Origin: Akanthomyces muscarius
Lineage: Eukaryota; Ascomycota; Sordariomycetes; Hypocreales; Cordycipitaceae
DNA length: 64,000 nucleotides
Assembly: GCF_028009165.1 (NCBI RefSeq)
Contig: NC_079244.1
Span: 4,278,001 to 4,342,000, forward strand
Reading direction: 5' to 3'
Position numbers and translations under genes: made by a program. This document shows, one piece after another, positions 35,995 to 47,638 of this stretch (positions are counted from its first letter, which is position 1; every line of letters begins with the position of its first letter). A model generated the notes under the pieces. The model was not told the DNA's origin and ran no database searches. It saw nothing but the letters and a program-made list of their open reading frames with translations.

Positions 35995-38318
35995 TCAACT
36001 TGCAATTTGGTCATCTGATGGAAAGAAGGTGCTGCCATCCTCCAGAGTGTAGTCAATGCTACCAGCAAATACAAACGGACAACCATTTATAGCTTCAAGC
36101 TGCTGTTGCGAGACAAAGCTCTGGGCGGTGTAACGGAACATTGTGGCGTCGTCTCCCGCGCCGAAATTCTGAGGCTGCAAGCTGACTTGCAATGAATCTT
36201 TCACCTCGCAAATCAAGTTGCTGATGGTGTCTGCCATTACACATCATTAGCGGCAGGAAAAATGCTGACAAGAGTAGAACCAACCCTCATTGAATACCGG
36301 ACCAACACCGAGATTGGTTGCTTCATCGTCTGCAAGCCCTTGCAGTATCCTGTTGTGGCCGACGACGGACAATGTCACCCGCTTGACCTCTACGCTGGCT
36401 TCCTCGAGCCTTGAAGGGCTCATATTCTTGGGTTCGTCGTCGATGCAGTGGGTAAATTGGGAATGCGTCCTGTATATCGTCTGAATGTTTGCTCCCTGGA
36501 AGAAAAGCCCGCCACATTAGCTTGCCCGCTCCCATGCATGGCGCATAATACGTAGTCCAGCAGCAGCGGAGACCACATCAGCGAGCTCACCAAAAGTTTC
36601 GTAAACCTCCAGTACTGCCCGAGAGCTTGCATCACCGCCAGATTGGAGAGCACGTCGCGGTGCGCCTGCGCCTTGACCGCGGGGTCTGCGCAGCGCAAAA
36701 AGGGAATCATGACGGCGCACGCGCAGTAGCAGGCGTACCCGACGAAGCTGTTGCTGCGCGCGACGGGGTACGCGCCGGCGAGGACCGATGATGCCAGCTC
36801 GGAGATTGAGCGAGCGTGCTCCAGGGCAGTCTGCGCGGAGAGCTGCTGAGCCAAAGGGTAGGGTTGGCGGTCGTTGGGCAGCCCGCCCCAGCAGTATAGC
36901 GGCACAAGGGAGGCGTGCAAGGAGCACATGCATTGATGGTGGAAGAAGTGCAGTAGATGGACCGTTGGGAATGTGGCTTGCTCTTCAGCAAGGGTAGTGT
37001 CGAGTCCCTTGTACGTGGACGGGAGCCCTTGATGCCATTTGGAAACAGCCAGATCGAGTTCCTGAACCGCAATCAGATACGAGTGCATGTTTCTCGGCTT
37101 GTTCTGGACCACTTCGCAAACCTTGGTCCTGTTTTACGGGCGTGAAATTAGCCAGCGCCGCTTTATCATTATGGACTTCTAATGCACCGCTCATGGGGTA
37201 AACTTGCCACAGGCAGATAATTTTAATCAGCTCGCCAGCAAGGCTGACGCTCTGGCGCTCGTTGCTGCCCGGTGGCGTCGGGCTCGCCATTTCCGGATTG
37301 AAGTCTTCATCTTGACAGGGGAGTCCTATGTCCTTGACAAGCTGAAAAGTGTATCTCTGGAGGTGCGGCTCGGAGCTGTAGGCCGTCATCAGGTAGCAGG
37401 CCCAGAGCCTGCGACGCTGCATCTCGGCTTGAAACGGTGTCATGGAAGCCCTGTTGGAAGCATTCGGGGTCGTCGCGACGCGAGCAATGAGAAGCGCATT
37501 GCCTAATATAAACACGCATGAGCGATGTCAATTTGGATTTCAAGCAACGTAGAGACCCTGACCTCGGTAGATGCTGCATCGCTTCCACTGTCCTTCTTCA
37601 TACCAATAGAGGGTGAGGTTGGTCAAGGTCACAATGTTCTCCTCCCGTGGATTGTCCAGTTCTTGGAAAACAAGCTGGCCAGCTCGTGTGGCCCATTGAT
37701 GGGCGAGGCCTTGCTGCCATATTAAAGAACCACTGCTGCCGTCGGGGCTATGACGCCTGATGGATGTCAGTTCTTAGTAGGCTTTTGCTCGATATGACAC
37801 ACATATAGGGTCAGATCAGGCTTACTTGGCGGCTAAAGCACAAATACTTAGAATGACGTGATCACGGGCTTGATTGTTTGCAAGCTGTTGCAGAAGTGAA
37901 TCTTTGTGTAAAAGGAGCGCCGAGTTTGTTATGTGTGTAAAGTAAATGTCGATTAGTTCGTAGAGCGACGTGGTCGGAATTCCGTAAATGGTTGTTCCGG
38001 CATCAAGTGAATAATGAGGAAGCTGAGAGTGAGTCGCCTTGTCACTACTGGTGCCTGGATCACTGTGCACCGCTGCTTGTACAGGTGTCTGTTCAGTTCC
38101 AAGTGCCGAAGCCGGACGGTGGCCGTCGTACACGCAGGACCGGTCGGCACGCTGGCATCGCTCACAGACTGGCCGGCGTCCTGAACAGCGAACCTGTAGT
38201 ATTGTGATTTCTGATGAGTACTGGGAAGGGCAAGCAGTTCTGCAATAAGGAAAAAAAGCCAAGTAAGTACCTTTTGGCCGTTGCATCGACGACATGCTGT
38301 CCGGGGTCGACCTGTCAT
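35995..38318 (-). CDS. Zn2Cys6 fungal transcription factor
   Basis: A 622-residue regulator in seven exons: 38271-38318, 37826-38193, 37563-37756, 37204-37502, 36591-37103, 36285-36495 and 35995-36230. The binuclear zinc cluster is at residues 9-36 (Cys 9, 12, 19, 26, 29, 36; spacing CX2CX6CX6CX2CX6C), interrupted by intron 1 after Lys16. The fungal-specific transcription-factor domain follows (conserved signs: LIDIYFTHITNSALLLHKDS, LYWYEEGQW, MQRRRLWACYLM, YWRFTKLL). The C-terminal region is unremarkable. Six junctions are firm by phase; the acceptor at 37104 is the least certain because another nearby AG (37133) changes the frame. The start at 38318 puts the cluster near the N-terminus; an upstream in-frame ATG at 38441 also exists. 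Next on the same strand is a hydrolase gene, suggesting a local pathway regulator. Confidence 0.85.
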
Positions 38319-39073
38319 TGGAGCTCGGAGGAGGGTCGGCTGGCAGTTCCGAACCGCAGAAGCCTGGCGAGTACTTGATTTGAGCGGGTTGACTGCGCTG
38401 GTCGGCAATGCAATGTGAAATTGTGTAAGAGAAAAGGTCAACGGTGGTGCATGTGGTCGGCGAGCCGGGAAACCTGGGGTAGTTTCCCGAGAACGGACTG
38501 ACCAACGTTTGCCGGTGTCCCGCTTTGCCGGGTCCCCACGGCGGTATGCATCTGCCGAAACACCGGCAGGCCGGGAAAGTGACGCAGGGTCTGGAAAAGG
38601 TATGTTGGTGCCCGAGCGCGAAGTAACGAGGCCTAGTTAGCTTAGCGATGATGTCTTTTTCGTTTTCTGGCTTGGGTGTGTCGTGTCTTGTCGCTGAACA
38701 ACACCTGGGCGGCAGCCACATACAGCAAACTTCGGCTGCGTACAGTACGCGATGAGAAGTCTCCATACTGCGATTGCCGAATGTTGCCTGGTGCAACATT
38801 GTGCGATTTTTTTATCAGTATACGAACGCAAAGGTTGCTGCAATGGGCTTTCAACGACCTTGTGCGAATAATCCACAGCTGGCAAGGTACAACTCAATTA
38901 CAGCAGGCACTTCAGAGTAGATGGAGTGGCTTGATTCATCGGCTATGGATAGAAGAATGCATAATATATATGTCAATTTCCTCAAAAATAGTCTTTAACA
39001 TAGACCAGCTGTATTAAAATCGTCTTCTCTGTCGCCAGCTCAGTATACTCGTCGCCTCCCACGACACTCCTCA
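38319..39073. other. Intergenic region between hydrolase and regulator
   Basis: Contains the regulator promoter (left) and the hydrolase 3' UTR (right), both genes being on the minus strand. Short frames here do not extend into recognisable domains. Confidence 0.6.
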
Positions 39074-40414
39074 CTAGACTTTTGCTGCTAAATGAGTCTG
39101 CATCCAGTCTAGCGATAGCTCACGCCATTCTCTCGCGTGAGCCATGGCACAATGGTCGTCATCTGGATAAAGCTTCAAGCAAGAATTGGGCGCCAATTCG
39201 GCCAACTCGACAGTATCTCTGGTAGCGATCAGCGTGTCGGTATCGCCATTAATGGCCAGCACGGGGCAGGAGATAGATCGCAGTTCGTCCTGCGAGGGCG
39301 CCAGAGCGCTCAATTTGGCGGACAGACTCAGCGTATTGGCTCCCACGGCGCGCGAGAGAGCTTCAATCATGATTTGCGGCATGCCAAACGCACCGGATGG
39401 AAGCAGGCTGTGGCGCAACGGCGCGCCATTGACAACCACCGCCTTGAGGCGCTTGTCGATGATGGCCATCCTCGTGGTCCAGTGGCCGCCGAAACTAAAT
39501 CCGACCATGCCAATCCTGCTGCTGTCTACATAGTCCAGCGCCTGAATAAAGGAGATGGCGTCGGCGTATATGCGCTCGGTCACACCGAGGCTCATGGGTG
39601 CCTTGTACGCATAAGTGCTCGGCATCTCCATGAAGAAGCACGCGCCCTCAGATAGCCGGTCGCTGCGCAGAAAGGGCAACATTGACTCTGCATTTGTTCC
39701 TTCGAGACCGTTTGTGACCAGTACGCCGGGCAAGCTGTTCTTGGCTGGCTGGCTGGCACCACCGGTCGAGCTGCGTATGAGCCCATAAAGGACGACTTCT
39801 TCGTCATGCGAGTGGAGGACGTGGCGTCGGATCTGTATGTCGAGCACTGGGGCGCAGGCGTCAAGTATCATGTCAAAGAGACGCGTGGACATGGAATACG
39901 CTGCGTTGCGTTTCGGCGTGCGGCCGGGCCATGACGCCTGGAATAGGTAGGCCATGGCCTTGAGAGCCGCGTCCATTGCGATGATCGGCCCATGCTGCCC
40001 TGCTGGAGCAGCCTTGGTTAATTCGGCTATATTCGTCACGGCCCCGAGCGGGCTACTCTGGAGCAACACGGCACCCACGCCGATATATGCGCATACTTCA
40101 GGTGGCGGCCCCTTTGCACCTCTGTCACCTCGTACATAGCCCTTGATCGACGGCAGCCTCGCTTTTCCCAATTCATGATCCAGCTCGTCCATGTGAGAAA
40201 ACGCGATTTCTGTCCAGTACTGAGCCCAAGGTTCGTCGTCGAATGAGGTGCATCCGTCCATCTGTCGCGCAATAATCTCTTCGTCCATGCCAGCGAGCAA
40301 CGCAAAGCGTTTCGGCGCGAGCGCTGGAAGAAAGGTCCTCACTCCGGTGACTCGAGCGGCTAAGTTGGTGGTGCGAGTTACCGCTAGAAGAGTAACTATG
40401 GCTTCGAATAGCAT
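39074..40414 (-). CDS. Alpha/beta hydrolase, FrsA / Ayg1-like
   Basis: An intronless 446-residue alpha/beta hydrolase. The nucleophile elbow is GFSFGG with Ser307, the acid is likely Asp391 or Asp393 in NGDTDTLI, and the base is His421 in DDDHCAMAH, all in the right order. A long N-terminal helical part (residues about 1-200) precedes the hydrolase fold, as in the FrsA-like group that includes Ayg1 (polyketide-shortening hydrolase of melanin synthesis) and 2,6-dihydroxypseudooxynicotine hydrolase (C-C bond cleavage). No signal peptide is clear, although the first 20 residues are mildly hydrophobic. The substrate cannot be read; neighbours argue for a catabolic or secondary-metabolite step, but there is no polyketide synthase in the window. 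It diverges from the paraoxonase-like gene across a 794-nt promoter. Confidence 0.85.
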   Translation of the reverse strand: MLFEAIVTLLAVTRTTNLAARVTGVRTFLPALAPKRFALLAGMDEEIIARQMDGCTSFDDEPWAQYWTEIAFSHMDELDHELGKARLPSIKGYVRGDRGAKGPPPEVCAYIGVGAVLLQSSPLGAVTNIAELTKAAPAGQHGPIIAMDAALKAMAYLFQASWPGRTPKRNAAYSMSTRLFDMILDACAPVLDIQIRRHVLHSHDEEVVLYGLIRSSTGGASQPAKNSLPGVLVTNGLEGTNAESMLPFLRSDRLSEGACFFMEMPSTYAYKAPMSLGVTERIYADAISFIQALDYVDSSRIGMVGFSFGGHWTTRMAIIDKRLKAVVVNGAPLRHSLLPSGAFGMPQIMIEALSRAVGANTLSLSAKLSALAPSQDELRSISCPVLAINGDTDTLIATRDTVELAELAPNSCLKLYPDDDHCAMAHAREWRELSLDWMQTHLAAKV

Positions 40415-41208
40415 GTTGCAAGGGAAGAAAAATCAGTATTGGTGTTGATAAAAACAAGTCGGAAAGCACACGGCGGGGAGATCAGGGGCAATTGGATGTT
40501 ATATAGGAGAGGGTGTGACGAAGGCAAAGTTGGAATCAATGTCATGCTATGATCGGACTCTGGTCTCCAACGCACTCCTTGATTCGTTTGCGTTGCATTC
40601 AGCATACTCTGAACCACCAGATCTGGTCAGGCAACAGCTTGGAGACAGCACGGAAACCGCGGATCCGCAGACAGATCTTTCCCGACAAACGTTTACCGAC
40701 GAACGTTTACCGACTATCCGAAACGAGTCTCCACGTTGCGAGTACAGAAAGCCGAGAAAGGAGCTTAATGTGTCGAGGAGCAATGGCCAGCGCGAAATTT
40801 GCAGCCTCGGCACACGACACCTGCAAGTCCTTGGCGGTAGTGCCATAGCCAAATGGAGTCGGTATTCTACCTTGGTCAAGCTATACCTGGCTGTAGAAAT
40901 GATTCTATTTCGGGGTCTATCCGCTCTAGATGCATTTTCTCTCCTCAGGAACTGTAGTCCGTTGCATGATGAAGCTCAATAAGGCAGATCGCAGCTTGAC
41001 CCGACGCCGGCGGTTAATAGGTGCTCCGCCACACGCATGACTGCTGCATACAGACAGATAAATACTCGTGTCGAAACGGAAGAAGAAGAATAAAACATGC
41101 TATCTTACTGAGCAATCTTGGGCAATTACTTGGGCTTAAGCGGGGGCGGACGCATTCTACAAACATTCGGCTTTCCCGTCGGCAAACTAAACCCACTCCT
41201 GATCAGCC
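40415..41208. promoter_or_regulatory. Divergent promoter between hydrolase and paraoxonase-like genes
   Basis: The 794-nt gap serves two genes transcribed away from each other. It contains two direct copies of ACGTTTACCGACGA-type sequence between about 40689 and 40715, a candidate operator for a local regulator. No coding region is accepted. Confidence 0.5.
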
Positions 41209-42626
41209 ATGGCCGGCTGCATAATGGAGGTAATTTGCACAGACAGTTACTATCCAACGGTCGAGTATAATCCAATTTCTTTGAATGTAGGAAATTTTAA
41301 TCTTGCAATAGAATCTTCGAAGCCACGCGGTCATCAATCGTACAGCTTGGCCAGCTCTGCCACAGCCGAAAACCATGATGCAACTTTCAAGGTTACCATT
41401 TTGGATCGTCACAGTAAATATTGCGCAACATTGACTGCGTTTATGATCAAATACTAATCGCATACTGGAGATAGACCGCTTTCCTGTTGTCTATATGTTA
41501 CCCATATGGCTCCAACCGTTTCTGGACTCTTTCGGTCCTTCTCAGCAATGATCCCCACAAGCTGGAAGAAGTCAATGCATTTCACAGTCACAGGATCATG
41601 TTCAAGGACGAACTGAAGAATTGCGAAGACGTCGTTACTATTCCGAGTCAAGGAGCTGCGATTCTGAGCTGCGATCCGGGACGAGACATGTGGAACACCG
41701 TCATGGGCACATTCACCAACAACATCTCCGTCGTGCCGGCCGGACAGCTTTACTTGTACCGATACAATGACGAAACACTCCCGGCTCTCGTCCAGATACG
41801 GCTGTCTGATTACGCCGACGCCGCACGGTTCCACCCCCTGGGAATAGAGTACCACGAGGCCAGCTCCACGTTGCTCGTCTCCAACCATCACTTTGACGGG
41901 CCACGAATCGAAATATTCAAGTTGGACATTTCATCACATCCTCCAATCGCGCACCATAGCCGGACAATGGAGAGCCCGCTCATCAGGACACCCAACGCAA
42001 TAGTTGCGCTGAACGAGCACGAGTTTTATTTCACGAATGACCATCGTTTTCAGATACAGACGAGGCGGTATTTCGCGATGCTGGAAACATACGCAGCTCT
42101 GCCGCTCGGCGAGATTATGCATGTCAAGATGCACCACAACTCGTCTGCGACCATTCGCGCCGTTACTCACCTTGCGTACCCCAACGGGCTCGCCTTGCTA
42201 AACTCTTCAACGCTGGCCGTCGCATTGACAGGCTCATGTAAAGTGCAGCTGTTTAGCATCAGGCCCGACCGGTCTCTTGTATTCGCGGCCGAGGTTAAAA
42301 CGCCGTTTATGCCAGACAACCTGTCCTGTGACCAGAACGGGGTGCTGCTTATCAGCGGGCACCCTCACCCGCCAACGTTGGAGCGCTTGGTGAAGCATCG
42401 TCGGCGGTGCTTGGAAGCTGGTTTGCTCACGCCACAGCCTTGTGACGGATCAAGGGCTCCGAGCGCTGTTATTGAGTGGACTTGGGAGCGCGGATTGGAG
42501 AATTTGTATCTAAGCGCTGCTGAATATGGTTCAAGCTCGGCTGCGGTGAGAGATTCTGAGCTACAGGTAGGAATCGTGACTGGGCTGTACGAGGAAGGAA
42601 TTCTCGTTTGGAAGAGCTCAAAATAA
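41209..42626 (+). CDS. Paraoxonase/arylesterase-like beta-propeller hydrolase
   Basis: The main exon, 41475-42626, encodes about 383 residues of a six-bladed propeller protein of the serum paraoxonase / SMP-30 type, which hydrolyse lactones, aryl esters or organophosphates with a bound calcium. Signs: KNCEDVV followed by ILSCDPGRDMWNTVMGTF, the HPLGIEYHEASSTLLVSNHHF strand, RTPNAIVALNEHEFYFTNDH and HLAYPNGLAL, which match the conserved Asn/Asp ligand strands. No ATG opens this exon near its start; the best model adds a 21-nt exon 41209-41229 (MAGCIME) and a 245-nt intron with a TACTAAT branch point before the acceptor at 41474, giving 390 residues with a short hydrophobic N-terminus. If that exon is wrong, translation would start at Met 41598. 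Its partner across the promoter is the FrsA-like hydrolase. Confidence 0.8.
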
Positions 42627-43656
42627 TTCGCCTAAGAGCGAGCTTTCCTTTTATTTTTCTTCTTCTTTGCCGTAATTGGAGCTGAGTGCTGTTTGCTTTG
42701 GAGTTTGTGCGTGGTGTACGAGCTCCCAAGTAGAGCAAACTCGGCAACGATAAAGTTGAGTCGTCAAACGTTGAGACGAAAGTCTCGAAAGTAGGGGGGA
42801 AGTTGAGAAAGAAATAACAGCAAGAGGAAAGAAATAGTTCAAATCAATAAACAAGGGGGCTGGATTGCCATGGAAATGAACCCACCACTATGCATGTGAC
42901 CTGATTCACTGTGAGGCTTTCAGCTCGTCAAATACGAGATGTCGCCCTTCCATTGCCCCGAATAAGCCACCAGCCTCGACACTTCAGATCATGCCGCGGC
43001 AGAATACGGGAAGGCCTACGTACATGAATCCCACATGCACTAACCACTAAATACAAGGCAGGGGCCGCCATCTTTCGTCTGCTGCACCAGCTAGCACCGA
43101 TCAAGTAGACTCCCGCGGCCCCAGAGACTTGAATCGGGCTCTTGTAGGATAGACGCCAAATTGGCGGGGAAAGAGGGGGGCGGGAATGCTTCGAGCGTCG
43201 AATAGTCATATCGAGATGTTGCTCGCTGAGGCCCAGGGCCCCTGTCCAGGGCTGAACGTTTTCTAAATTAACCATACATACGCCACCCTATGGAGGCTTG
43301 CCGACGGCTCATGTGCCAGCCAATCCGGCGTAGGAAGGACCTCGTATTGTTTGTCATTTTTCAGCTTCGCGCATGGGCTGTCCGAGCTGCTACTCTTTTT
43401 GGCGGACACTTTTTTTTTTTTCCCCTCCTCGCCTGAGCTTAAGTTTGCAAACCGCATGTCAAAGCGTAGACAGAAAAGAACAAGAAAAAGCACGGCTTGT
43501 CGCGGCCCTCTGCTTTTGAGCCCATGTGAGCAGTCCATACTATGCATACTATAGTTGGACCTTGACGCACAGTTGCAGCGCAAGTATCGGCTTGATGGCC
43601 TAGAGAAGGGGAAAAGAGCAAGAAAGAACTTGTGATGGTGCGCATGGACGCACAAA

Positions 43657-43683
43657 CTGTCGCCTGTCGCCTGTCGCCTGTCA
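43657..43683. repeat. Tandem CTGTCGC heptamer
   Basis: Three perfect copies followed by a partial fourth; non-coding context. Confidence 0.8.
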
Positions 43684-44117
43684 CCCAGCCCGACAGCCCG
43701 AAAAGTGGCCGCACCACCTGCCACCCATGACAAGAAACTTGCATAGCCTGAGAAGTAGCCGTACATTTACTGCTCTACATGTCTCCGCTCCAGGGTTGTC
43801 CGCACCATCTGTCATTCTAGAAACGGGTTGTTATTGACCTCCTAGCCTTGTTCTTAGCCTGTTCCGCAGCCTAGTCGGAGACATGGCCGTTACCTCCCCC
43901 CTTCCCCGCGATGGTTGTCAACCCCCAACACGTCATGAACCTCGTGTTCCCAGACACGGGCTGGCTTTGCAAATTAGGGTCTAACTAGTGTAAGGCTGCG
44001 CGCATTAGCGTCCCACGCTTGCGATGCAGCCATCGTAGTCTCTAGCTGGGGCTGCCTCAATCTCACCCACTCTATTTTTGTGTTTATTGCTTCTCGGCAC
44101 ATCGTGCTCAGTCCATG

Positions 44118-44138
44118 CCCCCCCCCCCCCCCCCCCCC
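44118..44138. repeat. Poly-C run (21 nt)
   Basis: An uninterrupted 21-nt C homopolymer about 350 nt before the secreted protein gene; length is prone to sequencing error. Confidence 0.8.
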
Positions 44139-44490
44139 TGCGATCTATCCGATTGGTTGGCTTTTATTGTTGTTTAGATTTGGTGTCCCTCTCGACCATG
44201 AATGGGGTGCCAAGAGTTTGCGCCCGGCCTCGTCCAAGAATGTCTCGCTTTAAGCGTGCGACAGTGTCTTATAGCGCACGGCAGGTGAAGCCGCCCCCAA
44301 TATACGAAAGGCGCCGTTTTTTGTATTTAAAGTAGCATCGTTCCCCGCCCTTTTTGTCATTCGATCTGGTTTTCATCGCAGTCATCCCCACCTGTTGTCA
44401 ACCTCCTACGTCCGCCAAGTCGTATCATTCCACTTACAAAGCCGCCTCGTAACGCACACTCCTCAACACCAAATCGACACCAACAACAAG

Positions 44491-45074
44491 ATGATGACCA
44501 AAATCTCCACGCTCGTTGCGCTTGCAGCCCTTGCTAGAGCAAACGGGGACCATGGCGGTGCTTGCACCATCAAGACCATCACGCCCACCACCACGAGCCC
44601 TCCCACAACGACATCCACCCCCGACAATTGCAGCACCCGTAGTGTCTGCATCGACTTGGTCAACGAATGCGGCATGTGGTACGGCGGGTAAGTATAAGCT
44701 TCCGCGTCTGTTGCTTCGGCTTATTGACACCAATATATAGATGTATACCTGATTGCAAGCCTTGGCCGACCTTTTCCAAGCCTCCTTGCCCTCCCACCAC
44801 CACCACCACCATGACAACCACGTCGACTCCCACCACCAGCAGCAGCGTGGATGACTGCCACACGCGCACCATCTGCATCGACTACGTCAATGAGTGCGGT
44901 ATGGGGTACGGCGGGTGAGTACCTCCTCAAATGGAGCATTCGTATGCTTGCTGTTGCTGATGACTTTGAACTAGCTGCGTCCCTGATTGCAAGCCGTTGC
45001 CGACCTTTTCAAAGCCCCCTTGCCCGTCGACGACGACACTCCTCACAATCATGTCTCCTACGGCTTCTAAATAG
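44491..45074 (+). CDS. Small secreted cysteine-repeat protein, effector-like
   Basis: A 156-residue protein in three exons: 44491-44687, 44741-44914 and 44975-45074. Residues 1-19 form a signal peptide (MMTKISTLVALAALARANG). The mature protein has two copies of a roughly 40-residue module: C-[ST/HT]-R-x-[VI]-C-I-D-x-V-N-E-C-G-M-x-Y-G-G-C-[IV]-P-D-C-K-P, then PTFSKPPCP, with six cysteines each. Thr/Pro-rich linkers join the copies, likely O-glycosylated. Both introns (53 and 60 nt) cut the module at exactly the same point, after TAC-GGC-GG (phase 2), so the module arose by exon duplication. Small secreted proteins with a similar Cys motif occur in plant- and insect-associated Sordariomycetes, but no function is known to me. 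It is surrounded by gene-poor, AT-richer sequence, typical for effector candidates. Confidence 0.88.
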
Positions 45075-45149
45075 CGAAGAACCTCGTGGTAGACTGCCCG
45101 GGCGTCGCAATAATTGGGGTGAAGACAATGAATAAAGCTAAGACGCTGG

Positions 45150-45480
45150 TAAGTAGTGCTTCTTTCACTACTTGGGTTGTATATAGCTGCTGTTCTACGT
45201 TTGATATAATTTCTCAAAAAATTCTACCTTTACTATTTTCTTTTACTTTCCTCAAGTTCCTCGAATTTATTCCTTCCGAAATAACCGATGATTACTAAAG
45301 TCTTTTTTCTAGTGCTTATAGAGTGTTTGTCTTCCTTGCGCCTATTATAATATACTAAGCATCGATAATTATATTATTAGCTATTTCACTTCACATCTCA
45401 ATACTTCTTATCTGATTCAACCAGCTGTAGGGTTTCTTATGCTACAATACGCCCATAACTAACATTGAAAGGGAATTGGT
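45150..45480. other. AT-rich block, possible mobile-element relic
   Basis: Dense TA/TATT sequence (for example around 45345-45390) stands out from the balanced surroundings. Such blocks in filamentous ascomycetes are often repeats degraded by repeat-induced point mutation. No terminal repeats or coding remnant were recognised, so this is only a compositional call. Confidence 0.4.
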
Positions 45481-47638
45481 CACTGTTCCATCCACCATAA
45501 GACGTCATCGCATAGCACCAGACCCGCACTACTACGGGTGTACGGATACTGAAAAAAGAGACTGCACTTTTTTAGGTCAACTCCAGTTAGCTTGTGTGCT
45601 AAATTGCCGAGAACGCGAAATAAATCCGAGGGTCTATGCCGCGAACATGTGAATTCTTGCTTTGTTGATTGGGGAAAAAAGAGGTAGCGCTGTGGCCTGG
45701 ACGAGAAAATATTTCAATCTTCCACGCAGTTGCTTTTAACCATTGAAATAGCTTGCAATAAGTACGCCGACGAGAGGCCTTTTTCAGTTGTCGTTGTCGT
45801 GTATCCAGTATTTTGCACGCCACATCCTCCTTGAAACATCTGGGTCCCCGCCGCCGGCGCCATACAATTTGCGTGGCTCACACTTGAGGGTCAATTTCAA
45901 AAAGAGAATGAAGCAGGAACAAAACCCAAGCGGAGCTCAAATCGTCCAGTCCACTATGATTTCAGACATGGACCCTCAACATCAACGGCCGAAAATATCC
46001 GGTGCTCTCGTCCAATAGTATTATCCTTTATAGGTACCCCTGTCTGCAAGCTTGCGACTGATTTTGACCATCCATCACCGCGTCAGTTCCTAATATAACG
46101 TACAGAACTTGGAGATTCACACATAGAACCAAGCTGATTGCTTTTAGCAATTTCGCCAGTTGGTGGGAAGGGTGCAGCCAAGATTGAGCCAAGTATGCAG
46201 GCACGAAGCCAACAGCGCAGATGGGCGCCAAGTTGGGTACCAAGACTGATTGATGGACAGCAGACTACCTTAAGCCAAACTATATTTACTGGACTTTTGG
46301 GGGGCTCTCACGCCGCTTACTCTTTTCTTGTTAGCCAGCCCCCCATCTCTGCCCAGTAACAATGTGCCATGCCCTCTGTCCTTCTCCACCAGACAAGCAT
46401 GTTTACAACGAAATTGCTGCTTGAACGAGAAGTGGCAGTTCTGCCGGTCCCGTGATGAAGCACAGAGCGTGAGGTGATAACCCACAATGATGTGCTTTTC
46501 TTGTTTCTCCTGCCTAACACGCCCGGGCCGGGGTGGACCATTTGCCAGCGCATTGCTGCACCGGCCCCGGGCACCGTTTTCTAAACGCGCAATACCAGCC
46601 CCAAGCAGATCTGGCACCCGACTCAAGATCAAAAGTTTATGTCGAGTGTCGTTCGATACTGGGGCCGATGGGCCGGCGATGCTGGGCTACTAAAGGCATG
46701 GACCCTGGTAGGGAACACATCTGCACGGCATCTCTGCAGTGGATCGAAGAAGGCCAATAAGGCGCTATACCAAACGAAAGCCAGCCATTTGCAGCCATCG
46801 TGCCAATGGCCTACTGCTGGTTGACGACGACATGCTCGGCGTTGATTTTGCCGTTTCGGAGACCATAAAATCCCGTGTCTCGTTTCAACTGAGAGTCTGG
46901 TAAGGGTGTTAAAGCATCTCTTTCTTCTGGCGGCTGGCAGCGTCCATTCTTGGATAGACATCAGATTGCAACGCATAGCATAGTCTTCACAAGAGGGTCC
47001 GAGCAATTGAGTGGGCGAAGATGTGCTGGCGACGCACTTGGCAGCTTTCCTGCCCACAATTGAACCAGCCTTCACAATCCATAGTCCTCGACTCTACTAG
47101 TTTCTAACACGAGCATAAATACAAAAACAGAAGAAGATTTTATGCAGATAAAGCACGGGACGAAAGCTTGTGCGCTAGAATCGGCAACAAAAAGAAGATA
47201 TCCGGAACTGTCCGAGTCTTAGTTCAATCGTACTACCTTCTATGGTAAAGCCAACAAGGGGCTGAGATTGTGCACTCTTGCTCGTAAGAGTCTTACACTC
47301 TACCCACAAAGTCTCACGAGTTGTATGTGCCGCACCCAGATCAGGCTTTAACCGGCTGGAGGCTCAATTAGCCGGCTTTACAGTCTTACACCCTTATCAA
47401 TCATCTCGTGTGGCCGAATTGGGACTACGCAGCGCAATTGAGCTAGTCGGGCGGAGAACTTAGTAGTTTCCCGGATCTCAATGGCGACGATCGAGCTTAA
47501 AGGGTACTATATAGGTGCTCGTGTAGTTGGCCCTCGGCTTTTGCAGGCCATACACCTCGACGCTATCTCAGCGACTGTAGCTCTGTAAAGTGAGGAAGAG
47601 CATGTCGGACTAAGACCGGGAAATTCTTGCTCGCGCGT

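Larger units (their letters stand above)
42627..44490. other. Intergenic region upstream of the secreted repeat protein
   Basis: About 1.9 kb with no supported gene. It contains a tandem heptamer (CTGTCGC, 43657-43683), a T-run near 43410-43421 and a 21-nt C-run at 44118-44138. The right end is the promoter of the small secreted protein. Confidence 0.55.

Noticed and set aside
43263..43766. 167-codon minus-strand frame
   Set aside because: Crosses the CTGTCGC tandem repeat and a poly-T/A run; no protein-like domain.
46629..47075. 148-codon minus-strand frame
   Set aside because: No domain or coding-type composition was recognised.
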